NCBI GenBank assembly: GCA_037176705.1
Contig: CM073898.1
Span: forward strand, 40,241,488-40,305,487
Reading direction: 5' to 3'
Length of the DNA: 64,000 bases
From: Molossus alvarezi
Lineage: Eukaryota > Chordata > Mammalia > Chiroptera > Molossidae
Numbering within the stretch: position 1 is the first letter of the stretch; the number at the start of each line of letters is the position of its first letter. The notes beneath the pieces were generated by a model. It was not told the DNA's origin. It worked only from the letters and a program-made list of their open reading frames with translations, and did no database searches. This document shows, one piece after another, positions 1 to 10,859 of this stretch. Both the position numbers and the translations under genes were made by a program.

Positions 1-581
1 ATGAATTTTCTTGATTGTATCAAATATCCAGAATTTGATTCACTGTCATTCTAATTAATGTTCTACATAACTGTTACCCTTTATGCTGTAAATAACAAAA
101 AACCCTACTGAACTTGGCATAAATACTAACTATTCTATTGGCTCACATAACTGAACCATCCACAGATAAAACATTGGATTTAATTGTTTAACATGTTTGC
201 AAGGCTGAGACCCCATTTCTCTGTGTTCTTTTATTTTGAAAGCTTTCTTTCAAAGTAGCAAGGGACTTACTGCTAGTTTTAGGGCAACATGATTTTTTGT
301 CCATCTTCACCGAGGACAAAAGGGGTTTTCCTTCACCTGGCCATAATAGAACTGCTGTGTTTTGTGTTATTTGGACCAAATTAAGAAACTGTCATGAATT
401 TAGGATTGAATTTATGATGCATCCCTAACACAGTAACTGTTATGAGGAGTAACTGAGTTCTGTGTAATTAGTTCACACATGATAGAAGAGGGGGTGGTAA
501 AATGTCAACAGTGTGAACACACTATCTACCAAGTACCTTTTTTCTGTCCAGTCCTGGATTTGGTGTATTTTATCCTGATAA
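1..581. other. AT-rich sequence, nothing recognised
   Basis: I see no coding signal and no repeat that I recognise. Open frames here are short and begin or end arbitrarily. Confidence 0.4.
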
Positions 582-592
582 GATCATTACTA

Positions 593-849
593 GCCCTGGC
601 TGGTTTGGCTCAGCGTTTGGAGCCTCAGCCTATGGTCCAGAGAGACCCAGGTTTGGGCACGTACCTTGGTTGCAGTTTGTCCCCAGCTCTGCTTGGGTCG
701 TGCTTGCGGGAGGCAGCCACTCAATGTGTCCCTTTAATGTCTATGTTTTATTCTCTCTCTCTGTCTCTATTTCTCTCTCTCCCTCCTACTCTATCTGAAC
801 AAAAAATGAAAAATTGTCCTTGGGTGAGGATTAAAAAAAAAAAAAAAAG
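593..849 (+). mobile_element. VES-type tRNA-derived SINE
   Basis: The head 'gccctggctggtttggctca' is the tRNA-like start with the A box. It is followed by a CT-rich middle, a 'cttgggtgaggatt' segment and an A16 tail. A 12-bp direct repeat, gatcattactag, lies at 582-593 and 850-861, with the G at 593 shared by repeat and SINE. A short deletion after the B box region shortens the head. Pol III transcription and L1-dependent insertion are family knowledge. Confidence 0.92.
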
Positions 850-861
850 GATCATTACTAG

Positions 862-1779
862 ACTTCTGCCCATAATGTTGAAAGTAATTTTACTATCAAT
901 TCTAAACTGGACAGAGCCCCCAAATTAACCTGGTATCCACAAAACCTCATTAACTTTACTGTTTGCAAGGTATGCAGTTTTTGTGGTTGTCAGGTGTAAG
1001 AGTAACATTGTAACACCAAAGATACACATATTTTCTTCTAATAAGTAAGAAAAAATTGAAAGGAAATCAGGTCTTAAATGAAATCTGGAAATTTTAAAAA
1101 GCATATATTCTTATTCCTCAGGGGACAGGATTGGGAAAAGCAAGGGGAATTTCATTGTTGGAAAGCAAACCTGTCCCACTACTAAAGTGGCATAACTTTC
1201 TCATTGTATTTTTGGAATTACTTTTATCTTACTTTGAAAAGATAAAGTATTAAATTTTGTATGCACTTTTATACTTTCATGTGTGGATGTGCTAGAAACA
1301 AATCTTCAGTAGCATTTAAAAGCAAATTAATTAAAGTTTATGAAACACTATTAAAATGACGAGTTTGATCCTGTTTAAGTTTCTGCAGTACGTGGAGAAC
1401 GCGACAAGTCGTGCAAACAGAATGGGGCCATGACCATAACGAGGGAAACATTAATGCACTTCTACCACGTGCATCACAGCTAGTTCTAAAAGAGTAGCAT
1501 TTTGCAAAGATTGCATGAAAGTCCAGAGAAGCAAACATTCCTTGGAGAACAGTTCATCACATATGACATGACTTGTTTTGGTAGTTCCTAAGTATATATA
1601 CACACAGGAAACTTAAACTACCCACTTCTATCATTGTTTATTTATTATATGGACAAATACATAAAAATCGCTAATATTTTTTCAGGGCATTTAGGAAACA
1701 TATTATAAATTGTTAGTGTGAGTATAACTTTATATATATAACTTTTCCTGGGGATAATATTCTTACATATAAATGTTTT
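862..1779. other. Unrecognised sequence with a CpG-retaining block
   Basis: No repeat family is recognised. Around 1355-1475 there are about seven CpGs within roughly 110 bp, including a CACGTG E-box at 1466-1471, whereas the flanks have almost none. It could be a conserved noncoding element or an old insertion of unknown type. Confidence 0.35.
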
Positions 1780-2090
1780 AAAATGTATCTACCCAGCAGT
1801 TCCACTGCTAGATATTCCTGGAGTGATAATCAGACAATAAGTGTAAAAAGTATAGGGGTGATGTTCAACAAAGCATGGCTTATAATCATGAAGAAAATTA
1901 AAATAACCCATGTAATAAAGTACTATGTTACAGTTAAATGATGATATAGACCAATATTTATTGAAAGAGAAAGGTGTTAAATGTTTTATCTACATTGCTG
2001 AACAAATTTAATGTGATTTCCAACCAAAAATAGAAATGTAGAGTGAGCTAAAAATTTTGCAAAATGAAGAATAGAGGGTACTAATTTTGT
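1780..2090 (+). mobile_element. Ancient LINE-1 3'-end fragment
   Basis: The order of words ('cccagcagttccactgctag', then 'gatgttcaacaaagc', then a stretch like a decayed 'ggttaaataaattatggta') resembles the end of ORF2 and the 3' UTR of old mammalian L1 (L1M type). It is strongly diverged and has no target duplication. Confidence 0.55.
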
Positions 2091-2099
2091 CACAAATAT

Positions 2100-2245
2100 A
2101 TAAGTAGAGGAAAGAGAAAGAGTGAGCAAGAGAGAGAGAAAGGAAGGGGAAGGCAGAAAGGAAAAGAAGAGAGGAAGGAAACAAGAATGAAAAGGAGGAA
2201 GGAAGGAAGGAAAAAGAAGGAGGAAGGAAGCGAGGGTAACAAAGC
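2100..2245 (+). repeat. Purine-rich GGAA/GAAA simple repeat
   Basis: Nearly all bases are purines, with degenerate GGAA and GAGA units. The opposite strand is open as a Phe/Leu/Ser-rich frame, which is only a composition effect. Confidence 0.9.
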
Positions 2246-2274
2246 TGAAAGATTGACGGATTTATTTGACAACT

Positions 2275-2645
2275 GCATCAGGTTCCTACTGCTGCTTAAC
2301 AAACCGCCTGAGATTCAGAGCTTAAAAACAAAATTATTTATTATGGCTCTTGAGTCGTGATAATGGGCTAATCTCAGCTGGTCTCTCTAAAGAGTCTGTG
2401 GGTTGGATGGTTCTGGGATTATCTAGACTGACCTTGTCTGAGACAATTGGATTGGTCTGAGACTACTACACCTGATATTCATCTTTTTTCTGGGACCAGT
2501 GACCTAGACTAGGCATGTCCTTGTGGCAATGACAGATTACAGTACAACAACAGAAACACAGAAGTCCTTTTGAGGCCAAGAGTCAGAATTTGCACATCAA
2601 AATTTCTGCTGTTTACTGGTAGCCAAAGCAAATTACAAAACTTGC
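2275..2645 (+). mobile_element. Ancient LTR-like interspersed repeat, family not named
   Basis: It begins 'ctgctgcttaacaaaccgcc' and ends near 'tagccaaagcaaattacaa'. These match the opening and closing words of a common, very old mammalian repeat that I remember but cannot name safely. It has no open reading frame. Confidence 0.45.
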
Positions 2646-2829
2646 TCAGATTTGAGAAATAAGAAAGTAATATAGAAACAACAAAGCTATAGGATAAAGG
2701 ATGAAAACTGGGGCCATCGATATAATCTATGAAACAAAGTGTATTTTTATAATACATAAATTTCTTAAATATAAATCAAACACTGGACATTCAAAAGAAA
2801 AAAATTTGCAAAGAATAAGAAAATAACAC

Positions 2830-3084
2830 ACACGAAAGAAATACAAAAGTGTTATAAACATATAAACCTCATTAATACACCTCAGCCTCATTTAAAATTA
2901 AAATAATGCACATTAAGATAATCAGATACTTTTCTCTTATATCCAAGAGACTGACAAAGTTTAAAATTTTTGTAGTAGATTGTGCTGGCCAGGGTGTGAA
3001 GGTGCACAGATGTTCCTATTTTTCCCTAATAACTAAGACTTCATTAGAAGATAATTTGGTCATATTCAAATCATAATATAAGAT
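2830..3084 (+). mobile_element. Ancient LINE-1, left part, split by a younger L1
   Basis: The pattern of an old L1 3' region ('aaataatgcacattaagat', 'gccagggtgtgaaggtgcac') continues after 5320. The younger inverted L1 with target duplications at 3085-3099 and 5305-5319 interrupts it. Confidence 0.5.
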
Positions 3085-3099
3085 GAATGTATCTTTTTA

Positions 3100-4903
3100 T
3101 TTTTATTTTTTGAATCTTAAGTTTGCCTGCATTTGTCTTTTTTTTTTATCAGCATATGAACTTTTTATTTTTATTTATTTTTTAAAATTAATTTATCTTT
3201 GTTACAGATGTTTCTCCTTTTTCCCTCATTGACAACCTCCCCCCCCCAACACCACCCCAGCATTGTTATCTATGTTCATTGGTTATGCTTATATGCATAA
3301 GTTCTTTGGTTTATCTCTTCCCTCCCCCCCACTCTCCTTCTCTGAGGTTTGTCAGTCTGAACCCTATTTCTATGTCTCTGGATCTCTTTTGTTCTCATCA
3401 GCTTATTTTGATCATTATATTGCACCAATAATTGAGATCATGTGATAGTTGTCTGTCTCTGACTGGCTTATTTCGTTTAGCAAAATACTCTCCAGGTCCC
3501 TCCATGTCATCTCAAAGGATAAGAGATCTTTCTTTTTTTACAGCTGCATAGTGTTCCATTGTGTATATGTACCACAGCTTTTTTTATCCACTCATCTATT
3601 GATGGACACTTGGGCTGTTTCCAGATCTTAGCAATTGTAGACAGTGCTGTTATGAACAAAGGGGTACATATATTCTTTCTGATTGGTGTTTCAGGCTTCA
3701 TAGAATATATTCCTACAAGTGGGATCACTGGGTCAAATGGCAGTTCAATTTTTAGTTTTTGGGGGAAACACCATAGTGTTTTCCATAGTGGGTGCACCAC
3801 TCTGCATTCCCACCAGCAATGTACTAGAGTCCCCTTTTCTTTATACCCTTGCCAGTACTTGTTTGGTGATTTGTTGATGGCAGCCATTCTGGCAGGTGTA
3901 AGGTAATACCTCATAGTTGTTTTATTTCGCATCTCTCTGATTAGTGACATAAGCATTTTTCATGTCTCTTGGCCATTTGTATGTCCTGTTTGGAGTGGTG
4001 TCTATTTAGTTCCTCTGCCCATTTTTTAATTGGGTTCATTGTCTTCCTTTTGTTGAGTTGTATGAGTACTCTATATATTTTAGAAATTAACCCCTTATCT
4101 GATGTATCATTGACAGTTATGGTCTCCCATATAGTGGATTCCCTTTCCATTTTGATGCTTATTTCTTTTGCTGTGCAGAAGCTTTTTAGTTTGATGAAGT
4201 CCCAAGTATTAACTTTTTCCTTTGTTTCTCTTGCCTTAGGCATTATATCAGTGAAAATTCTGTTGCATGTGATGTCTGAAATTTTGTTGCCTACATTTTC
4301 TTCTAGGATTTTTACAGATTCATGAGTCACATTTAAATCTTTTATCCATTTTGAGTTTATTTTTGTGTATGGTGTAAGTTGGTGGTCTAGTGTCTTTTTT
4401 TTTTTTTTTTTTTGCATGTAGATGTTCAATTTTTCCAACACCATTTATTAAAGAGGCTGTCTCCACTGTATGCTCTTGCCACCTTTGTCAAATATTAATT
4501 GAGCATAATGTCTTAGGTAAATTTCTGGGTTCTCTGTTCTGTTCCATTGATCTATATGCCTGTTCTTGTGCCAGTACCAGGCTGTTTTGATTACAACGGC
4601 TTTGTAGTATAACTTGATTTTAGGTACTGTGATCCAGCCTACTTTGTTCTTCTTTTTCAAGATTGCTATGGCTATTTGGGGTCTTTTTTGATTCCATATA
4701 AACTTTTGGAGTGTTTTTTCTAGTTCTGTGAAATATGTTGGTATTTTGATGGGGATTGCATTGAATCTATAGATTGCTTTGGGTAGTATGGACATTTTAA
4801 TGATGTTGATTCTTCAAATCCATGAACAAGGTATATGCCTCCACTTTTTAATATTTTCCTCTATTTCTTTTTTCAATGTCCTGTAGTTTTCTGTGAACAG
4901 GTC
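3100..4903 (-). mobile_element. LINE-1 3' part of an inverted (twin-primed) insertion
   Basis: Read on the minus strand, this is the last third of ORF2 followed by the 3' UTR and A-rich tail. It starts at the position equivalent to 49091 in the full-length L1 of this window. Recognisable ORF2 C-terminal words include [30 protein letters not shown] and [13 protein letters not shown]. The frame is broken by stops and indels, and a T-run near 4396-4413 is an expanded A-run of the element. An apparent second A-tail at 3100-3160 suggests a short 3' transduction. No function is expected. Confidence 0.92.
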
Positions 4904-5304
4904 TATACTCAATGGGCAAAAACAAAAAGCATTTCCTTCAAAAACAGGAACAAGACAGTGATGTCCACTTTCACTACTCTTGTTTAACATAGTACTAGAA
5001 GACTTAGCCATAGCAATCAGACAAGAAGAAAAAATAAAAGGGATCCAAATTGGAAAGGAAGAAGTAAAACTGTCATTATTTGCAGATAACATGATATTGT
5101 ACATAGAAAACCCAAAAGATTCCATCAAAAAACTACTAGATTTAATAAATGAATTTGGCAAAGTAGCAAAATGTAAAATCAACATCCAGAAATCACTGGC
5201 ATTTTTATACACCAATAATAAACTCATAGAAAGAGAAACTAAAAAAAAATCCTATTTACCATTGCAATAAAAAATTAAGATACCGATGAATAAACTTAAC
5301 CAAA
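4904..5304 (+). mobile_element. LINE-1 inverted 5' segment of the same insertion
   Basis: On the plus strand this is the RT-domain part of ORF2, equivalent to about 48681-49085 of the full-length copy. The words [20 protein letters not shown] and [16 protein letters not shown] are visible. In the RT catalytic motif the usual FADD reads FADN. It ends at the 15-bp target duplication 5305-5319, which matches 3085-3099 at 14 of 15 bases. Orientation and abutting coordinates identify a twin-priming inversion. Confidence 0.92.
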
Positions 5305-5319
5305 GAATGCATCTTTTTA

Positions 5320-5880
5320 AACAAGTTTTACTTCTAAGAACATGACCTCTGAATATACATGAATATGTATGAATAGATGTATGAAGAGCAATGTTAATTG
5401 TAATACTAAAACACTGAAACAACTCAAATATCCATCAATATAGGTATGTTTACATAAATTACAGGTACATTCATTTAGTAGTACACCTTATAAACATTGA
5501 AAAAATGAAGTTAATTTATGTTTTCTACTATAGATTTTTTAAAAAAATTTCAAACTGACAAGCACAAGGTGTCTGAAGTTGAAAATAGTTTCCCTTTTTG
5601 CATGTAAATGTTTATACAATTGATGCTTTAACATATTTAAAAATGAGCATAAAGAACCAAAATGTTCATGGCATATTGCTTAGTAAAGCTGTGAGTGAAT
5701 AAAACACTATGTCAGTATCATCCTTTTCCTACAAATTATATACAGAGAGACACATACACCTAGAAAAGGCTGCGCAGTTGTTCACGATATTATTAAAAGA
5801 AGGTTTAATGAAATGTGATATTTACATTTCTATACATCAGTTTGTTTTTATTTTATTTTAAAAAATAAATATATATTATT
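5320..5880 (+). mobile_element. Ancient LINE-1, right part
   Basis: This continues the old element of 2830-3084. The words 'actgaaacaactcaaatatcc' and 'taggtatgtttacataaatt' are the decayed 3' region typical of old L1. The end is not defined. Confidence 0.5.
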
Positions 5881-5959
5881 CTTTTAGTGACATGCTACTT
5901 TTATTTTTTAAAGCATATTTTCTTAATCTAAATCTACAAATGGGGAACCTTTGAATGCA

Positions 5960-6360
5960 TCCCTTTAATAATCATTTAACACATTAGAGCCTGACCACTC
6001 TATACCAGGAAGTGTTCTGGATGCTGCAACTGCATCCATTGTAAGGGGCTACTGCTATTCTAGTAAGGGAGCTAGACAATGAACAGCATAAGAAAATGAA
6101 TGAGTACTATAGTTTCATATAATGAATAATAATTTAAATACTTACAAAATCACCCAGTTTGCTTTCTGCTCAGAGGAGCTCCATTCTGCCTTTACCCAAA
6201 TTTTTAAGAAAAACCTCTGCTCCTCTCAGCAGCATTCACATATTGTAATGTAATTTATTAATTGACTATTTTTGGAAAGGCATTGTGCCAAATGTTGGGG
6301 ATGTGAACTTAAATGAAATACGTCTTACCTCATGGTGTTTATAGTCCTTGATGGAGCAGG
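5960..6360 (+). mobile_element. LINE-2 3'-end fragment(s)
   Basis: 'ataccaggaagtgttctgga' with 'ctagtaagggagctagacaa', and then 'ggcattgtgccaaatgttgg' with 'atggtgtttatagtccttga', follow the order of the L2 3' end. Two overlapping copies may be present. Confidence 0.6.
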
Positions 6361-6406
6361 CTATTTTTTTCTGTTATATTTATAGTCCTCAAAAATTTGA
6401 CCAGAG

Positions 6407-6621
6407 CAGTGGTTTTCAAATAGGCAGAATAGAGTATTTAAGCATAATTTGGGATTTGTATTAAAATATACATGACAGATTTATATATTTTTATTTTACT
6501 CTATGAGACTTACAACATTTTTGGGGGGTCTGTATCTATGGGGCAGAATGTGTGGGTGGTACATGAGTTCTATTTCCCACGCCAAGTGATTGTCATATAT
6601 TTCCCTAATTGGGAACTACTG
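6407..6621 (+). mobile_element. MER5-like nonautonomous hAT element
   Basis: It starts 'cagtggttttcaaa' and ends 'ttgggaactactg', an imperfect inverted terminal pair like that of MER5 elements. The interior also has the 'aagtgattgtcatatat' segment expected near the 3' end. Confidence 0.55.
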
Positions 6622-7020
6622 AGTTTGACCATCAATATGATTCATTCTAGCTGCTTTGCTTACTTAGCCAGTTCAAAAAAAAAGTATAAAATTTATGACT
6701 ATGTCTCTGTTGAATAATAAATAATTCCTGTGAAAATACTAGTTGAAATTACTCACCCAAGAATTGTCTGGCATAATTCTTTATTTTCAGAAATGATGCT
6801 ACTGACTACTCAAAGCAAATGTGACTTCAAAGTCAGTAAGTGAAGGAAATACAAGTGCTTCCCATGTATAAAGCATAATGCCAAAACAACTTCCAGAGTC
6901 AGAGCAGTCAATGGAGGACAGTCAGCTTCATCATTTGTGTCATGAAGACAAAGGCAACAGTTGAGTTATTGTTTCACAAAGCACAGTTTTGTTAACAACT
7001 GTGGACAGCTTTGGCATTTC

Positions 7021-7245
7021 ACTGTTCCAGAAAGGAGAGAGATGGGGAAAGGGAGAGGGGAAGGGGAGAAAGGAGATGGAGAGAGAGAGGGTGACAGACA
7101 GGGAGAAAGGAACTGGGAGATGAAGAAGAGGAAGGGGAGGGTGAGGAGAAGGGAAGAGGACAGAAAGGGAGTGGGAGAGGGTTGGGGGTTGAGGCCTAGG
7201 GATAGAGGAGGGAGAGGAAGAGGGGGGGAAGAGGAGTCATGGACT
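7021..7245 (+). repeat. Polypurine (GA/GGGA) tract
   Basis: About 220 bp are almost pure purine with several G runs of three to seven. Both strands are open only because of composition. Triplex (H-DNA) or G-quadruplex formation is possible by inference. Confidence 0.88.
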
Positions 7246-8639
7246 AAATGCTTTTCTCTGTCTAATTTCATGGGTTATCTTTAGTGCAGCTGCAAAAATT
7301 GAAAATATACTGTGTCCTATATTTAATTCAGCCCTTTGTTCTTTGCCCTTTTTTCATTCTGCTGGACCCTGAATTCCAAGGCACATGACCATCTCTGGGA
7401 GAGTCATGACCTGGAAGATGCCTGGGACCCTGAAAACTATGTGGCCACCACTAATTCCAGAATACTCATCTCTGGACTTTTATTTATAAGAACAATACAT
7501 TTCTATTTGCTAATTTAGTATTATTAAGATTTTCCCTTATATATAGTTATACTATATCCTCAATGATAGAAGTGGTCATATGTGTACATAAATGAACCAT
7601 GACAGACAATTTCTGGTTTGTAAATCTAATTAGTATCATCATAGGAACCTCTTTTACCCATTAGAGGCTCTCAACTTTTCTGGATATATATTTAATCATT
7701 TAGTAATGATTAAACAACAACAAGAACATTTGCAGGTGGAGGTGAGTCTAAAGAGATAAAATTCAAGAAATAGAGCTGTAAACTTTATTATGCAGTAATA
7801 ATAATAGGTATATTATTTCTAACATTAATATTTAAGCAAAGTATTTATAGAAGAGCTTTAAATATTTAAATATTTATATCACTTAAATAAAAAAATGCAG
7901 AATTGCAAAAATATGTTGGCAACCTTTGATTATTTGTGAATAATATTAGCGGGTGAATTAGGGAAGAGATGCTTCCACCTCATGTTGTTTGTCACCCCTA
8001 GGTTACTGTTAATGGGTCACCTTTCTAATAGAATGACCCTGGTTGCCTACTAGATGTCTTAATGTACTGGGATTAATTTTCTTGGACAGAGAAGTAGAGA
8101 GGAACACAAAAGCCACACCATTGAGATGGCATGAAGTCCTACAGAGAGGAAAGATTGTTGCTCAGCCAAGGAGGTTTTGATGCACAGCTTTTCTGTCTAA
8201 GCATTTTGAAGGGATGGTAAAGCGCAAAGCATGTGGCCTAGAGCCCTCAACAAAAGGAGCACAATTTGATTAATGAGACGTGATGTATGGCTGATTGATT
8301 TTAAAGCACATTTGGTGGTTTTCATAAATGATCCATTTTAATTTGGGATGTGTTATCAATATATTCAGCAAATGTCATTGACTATGCCTATTACACCAGA
8401 CATGTTTTTCTATGAAAAGTCTAATATTCCCATAATTTATCATTTGCATTTAACTCAGGCACAGTTTTATGTAGCGTCCCATAAATAATGATCTTGATGG
8501 AAGTAAGAAGAAAAGCTCTTTTACTACCTTTCTATATTTGTTAATGTAAAATTTAAATACTGCTAGATAGCTATAGTGCGTCATTGCATCACATACAATG
8601 TTAGTTTAGTTAGAAATGTTTTCTGTACATCTGTGGGCT
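7246..8639. other. Unrecognised AT-rich sequence
   Basis: There is no repeat or coding signal that I can name. The 8080-8340 part is less A/T-biased than its surroundings and could be old unique sequence. Confidence 0.35.
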
Positions 8640-9425
8640 TGCCTCTGGACTCTATGTTGTTCCATTGGTCAATGTTTGCATCAATGTTAAAAGTTTAATA
8701 CAGCATTATAATTTTTTTTTTTATTCTTACCCAAGAACATTTTTGCATTCATCTTCAGAGTGGAGGGAGAGAGGGGGAAAGAGAGAGAGAGAAACATTGA
8801 TGGGAGAGAGACGCACCGAGTGGCTGCCACAGACACTACCCCAAACGGGGTGGGGACAAACCGCAACCTAGGTACGTGCCCTTAGCGGGAACCAAACCCA
8901 AGACCCTCGGGTCCACAGGCTGACACTCTAACTGCTGAGCCAAACCGGTCAGGGCCAGCATTATAATTCTTAATATCTGGTAATACAAGGACTCTACTTG
9001 CTTTTCTTCTTCCTAAATCCTCAGGCACCTTTACAGATTTTGATTTCCCACATAAACTATTGTTTCTTAAATTACTCCCACAAAAGTAATTTTAAAAAAA
9101 TTATTACACTTATACTCATTTGTAGATCAATTTTTGAGGTATTGATATCATTGTAATTTAAAAATCTTCTAATTCACAAATAAAATACACCAATGCATTG
9201 ATTTAGGTGTTCTTTAATGGTTTTTAATAAAATTTAACTATGTGACCTATAAAATCCTTGTGTATTTTTTTCCATGTTTATTTCTAGGTATGTTATATTT
9301 TGGTTGCTAAAGTTATATTTTCTATCTATTCATTTGTAGTGTAGATAAATACAACTATTTTTGTATTTTGGTTTTGTATTCAGAATTTACTAATCTCTTA
9401 GTAATTCCAATAATATATATGCAAA
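8640..9425 (-). mobile_element. Ancient LINE-1 ORF2, antisense (split by a SINE)
   Basis: 'ggactctatgttgttccatt' before the SINE, and then 'ctggtaatacaaggactcta' and 'ttagtgtagataaata'-like text after it, follow the antisense of the RT and C-terminal part of ORF2. The reading frame is fully decayed. The same element seems to resume after 10180. Confidence 0.6.
8714..8955 (-). mobile_element. VES-type SINE
   Basis: In minus orientation the head 'gccctgaccggtttggctca' ends at 8955 and the tail is the T-run at 8714. An exact 13-bp duplication, cagcattataatt, lies at 8701-8713 and 8956-8968. It still holds several CpGs, so it is fairly young, and it is inserted in an old antisense L1. Confidence 0.93.
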
Positions 9426-9429
9426 ATTT

Positions 9430-9621
9430 TGGGGAGAGGGCAACTATGTAGGGCCAGAGTTACAAACTCCAACCACCTGACCAAATGCAGCCTGCTCTCT
9501 GTTTTGTAAATAAAGTTTTATTGAAACACAGTCACATCCATTTGTTTATGCATTGTGTATGGCTGCTTCCATAATACAGATATGAATACTTGTAACAGAA
9601 ACCACATGGTCAGCAAAGTCT
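9430..9621 (+). mobile_element. hAT/MER-type DNA transposon fragment, left part
   Basis: 'gtaaataaagttttattgaa', 'gcattgtgtatggctgcttc' and 'taaaatatttactatct' are the remembered words of a widespread mammalian nonautonomous DNA transposon, probably of the hAT-Charlie group. It continues after 10091, split by the chimeric insertion. Confidence 0.55.
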
Positions 9622-9638
9622 AAAATATTTACTATCTT

Positions 9639-10074
9639 AGCCCTGGCCTGTGTTGCTCAGTGGTTAAAGCACTAGCCCATGCACAGAAGAATTGTGGGTT
9701 TGATCCTCAGTCAAGAGTGTACCTGTTGAGGGAGTGCAGGAGGCAACAAATTGTTGTGTCTCTCTTACATTGATATTTTTCTCTCTGTCTGTCTCCCCCT
9801 CCCTCCCTCCCTTCCAGTTGCTCTAAAAATCAATGGAAAAAAATTTCTCAGGTGAGGATTAACAATCTCAGAGTGGTAGGGGGATGAGAAGAGATAAACA
9901 AAAGAATTTATACACTTATATGCATAGCCCATGGATACAGAATAATAGTATGGTGAAGGCCTGCAAGGATGGGGGTGGGGGCAGGGCTGGGCAGTAGGGG
10001 AAATGGGGGACATCTGTAATAATGTCAACAATAAAAATATATATATTAAAAATAATAATAAAATGAAATAAAAT
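9639..10074 (+). mobile_element. Chimeric retroinsertion: SINE joined to an LINE-1 3' tail
   Basis: Bases 9639-9862 are a VES-like SINE running from a 'gccctggcc' head to 'tctcaggtgaggatt'. They pass straight into 9863-10074, an L1 3' UTR (argument: 'gagataaacaaaagaattta', a GGGG-rich tract, 'gacatctgtaat', A-rich tail). Only the outer ends have a target duplication: 17 bp, aaaatatttactatctt, at 9622-9638 and 10075-10091. There is none at the internal junction. I infer that one insertion event carried both parts, either by template switching or from a composite source transcript. Confidence 0.8.
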
Positions 10075-10091
10075 AAAATATTTACTATCTT

Positions 10092-10124
10092 GCTTTTTAC
10101 ATAAAGTGTTAGCTTATCTCTGAT
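10092..10124 (+). mobile_element. hAT/MER-type fragment, right part
   Basis: This short remainder follows the right target duplication and resembles the end of the element that starts at 9430. Confidence 0.35.
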
Positions 10125-10179
10125 GGATATAATCATGTCCACTTCTATGTACCTCCCCCAGCAAAAACCACACAGACTT

Positions 10180-10850
10180 TTTTTTACAGTTCTTACACCT
10201 TTTAATTATTATTGTTAGTATAATGGTAGGGTATCCAATATGATATTGAATGAAAGTGTTTATGTTGGGTAAACTTGCCTTATTCCTACATTATACATAA
10301 TTACTTTCACCAGTTTGTTGTCAAGTATGATTTACTCTAACTACTTAAATCAGGCCAAATTTCCTTTTATTCCAAATTTGCTACTAAGATTTTATTTTTA
10401 ATTATATTAAATTGAATAGTGAATTTTGAACAAGGCTTCCCTTCAATGTAAAATGGTCATATATTATTTATCTCTTTTAATGTGCTAATGTAATGATTTG
10501 CAGTAATCAGTATTCTGATGTAAGTCAAATTCAATACCTGTTTTGAAGTCAATTTAGTCATATTGCATTATTTATTTTAGAAAAAATACATTAAAGGATT
10601 TGATTTTTAATATTTTTGCATATTTGTTTATGAGGGAGATTATTCTCTAATTTCCCTTTCCCACATTGTCCTTCAATGGGGTTTGCTTTCAAGGTTATAA
10701 CAGCTGCATCAAATGTTTATGATGCGTTATTTCCTCCATGCATGCTCATTAAAATTACCTGTTAAATGTCTGGGACTGAAGTTTTCTTTAAGATAAGTTG
10801 TTTTAACTACTTTTTCAATAATTCTCTTGAACATAAAACTATTTAGGTTT
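10180..10850 (-). mobile_element. Ancient LINE-1 ORF2, antisense
   Basis: 'ggtagggtatccaatatgat', 'ttgttgtcaagtatgattta' and 'atatttttgcatatttgttt' are decayed antisense words from the RT domain. They follow in the order expected if this is the upstream continuation of 8640-9425. Confidence 0.5.
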
Positions 10851-10859
10851 TTATTACAT

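Noticed and set aside
1338..1538. 66-aa minus-strand frame in the CpG-retaining block
   Set aside because: No recognisable domain, no splice or promoter context, and length within chance for this region.
2090..2302. Ser/Phe/Leu-rich minus frame
   Set aside because: It is the complement of a GGAA simple repeat.
3507..5270. Several open frames of 96-167 aa with L1 protein words
   Set aside because: They are pieces of the broken ORF2 in the inverted L1, not separate genes.
6961..7284. 107-aa Arg/Glu/Gly-rich frame
   Set aside because: It is translation of a polypurine tract.
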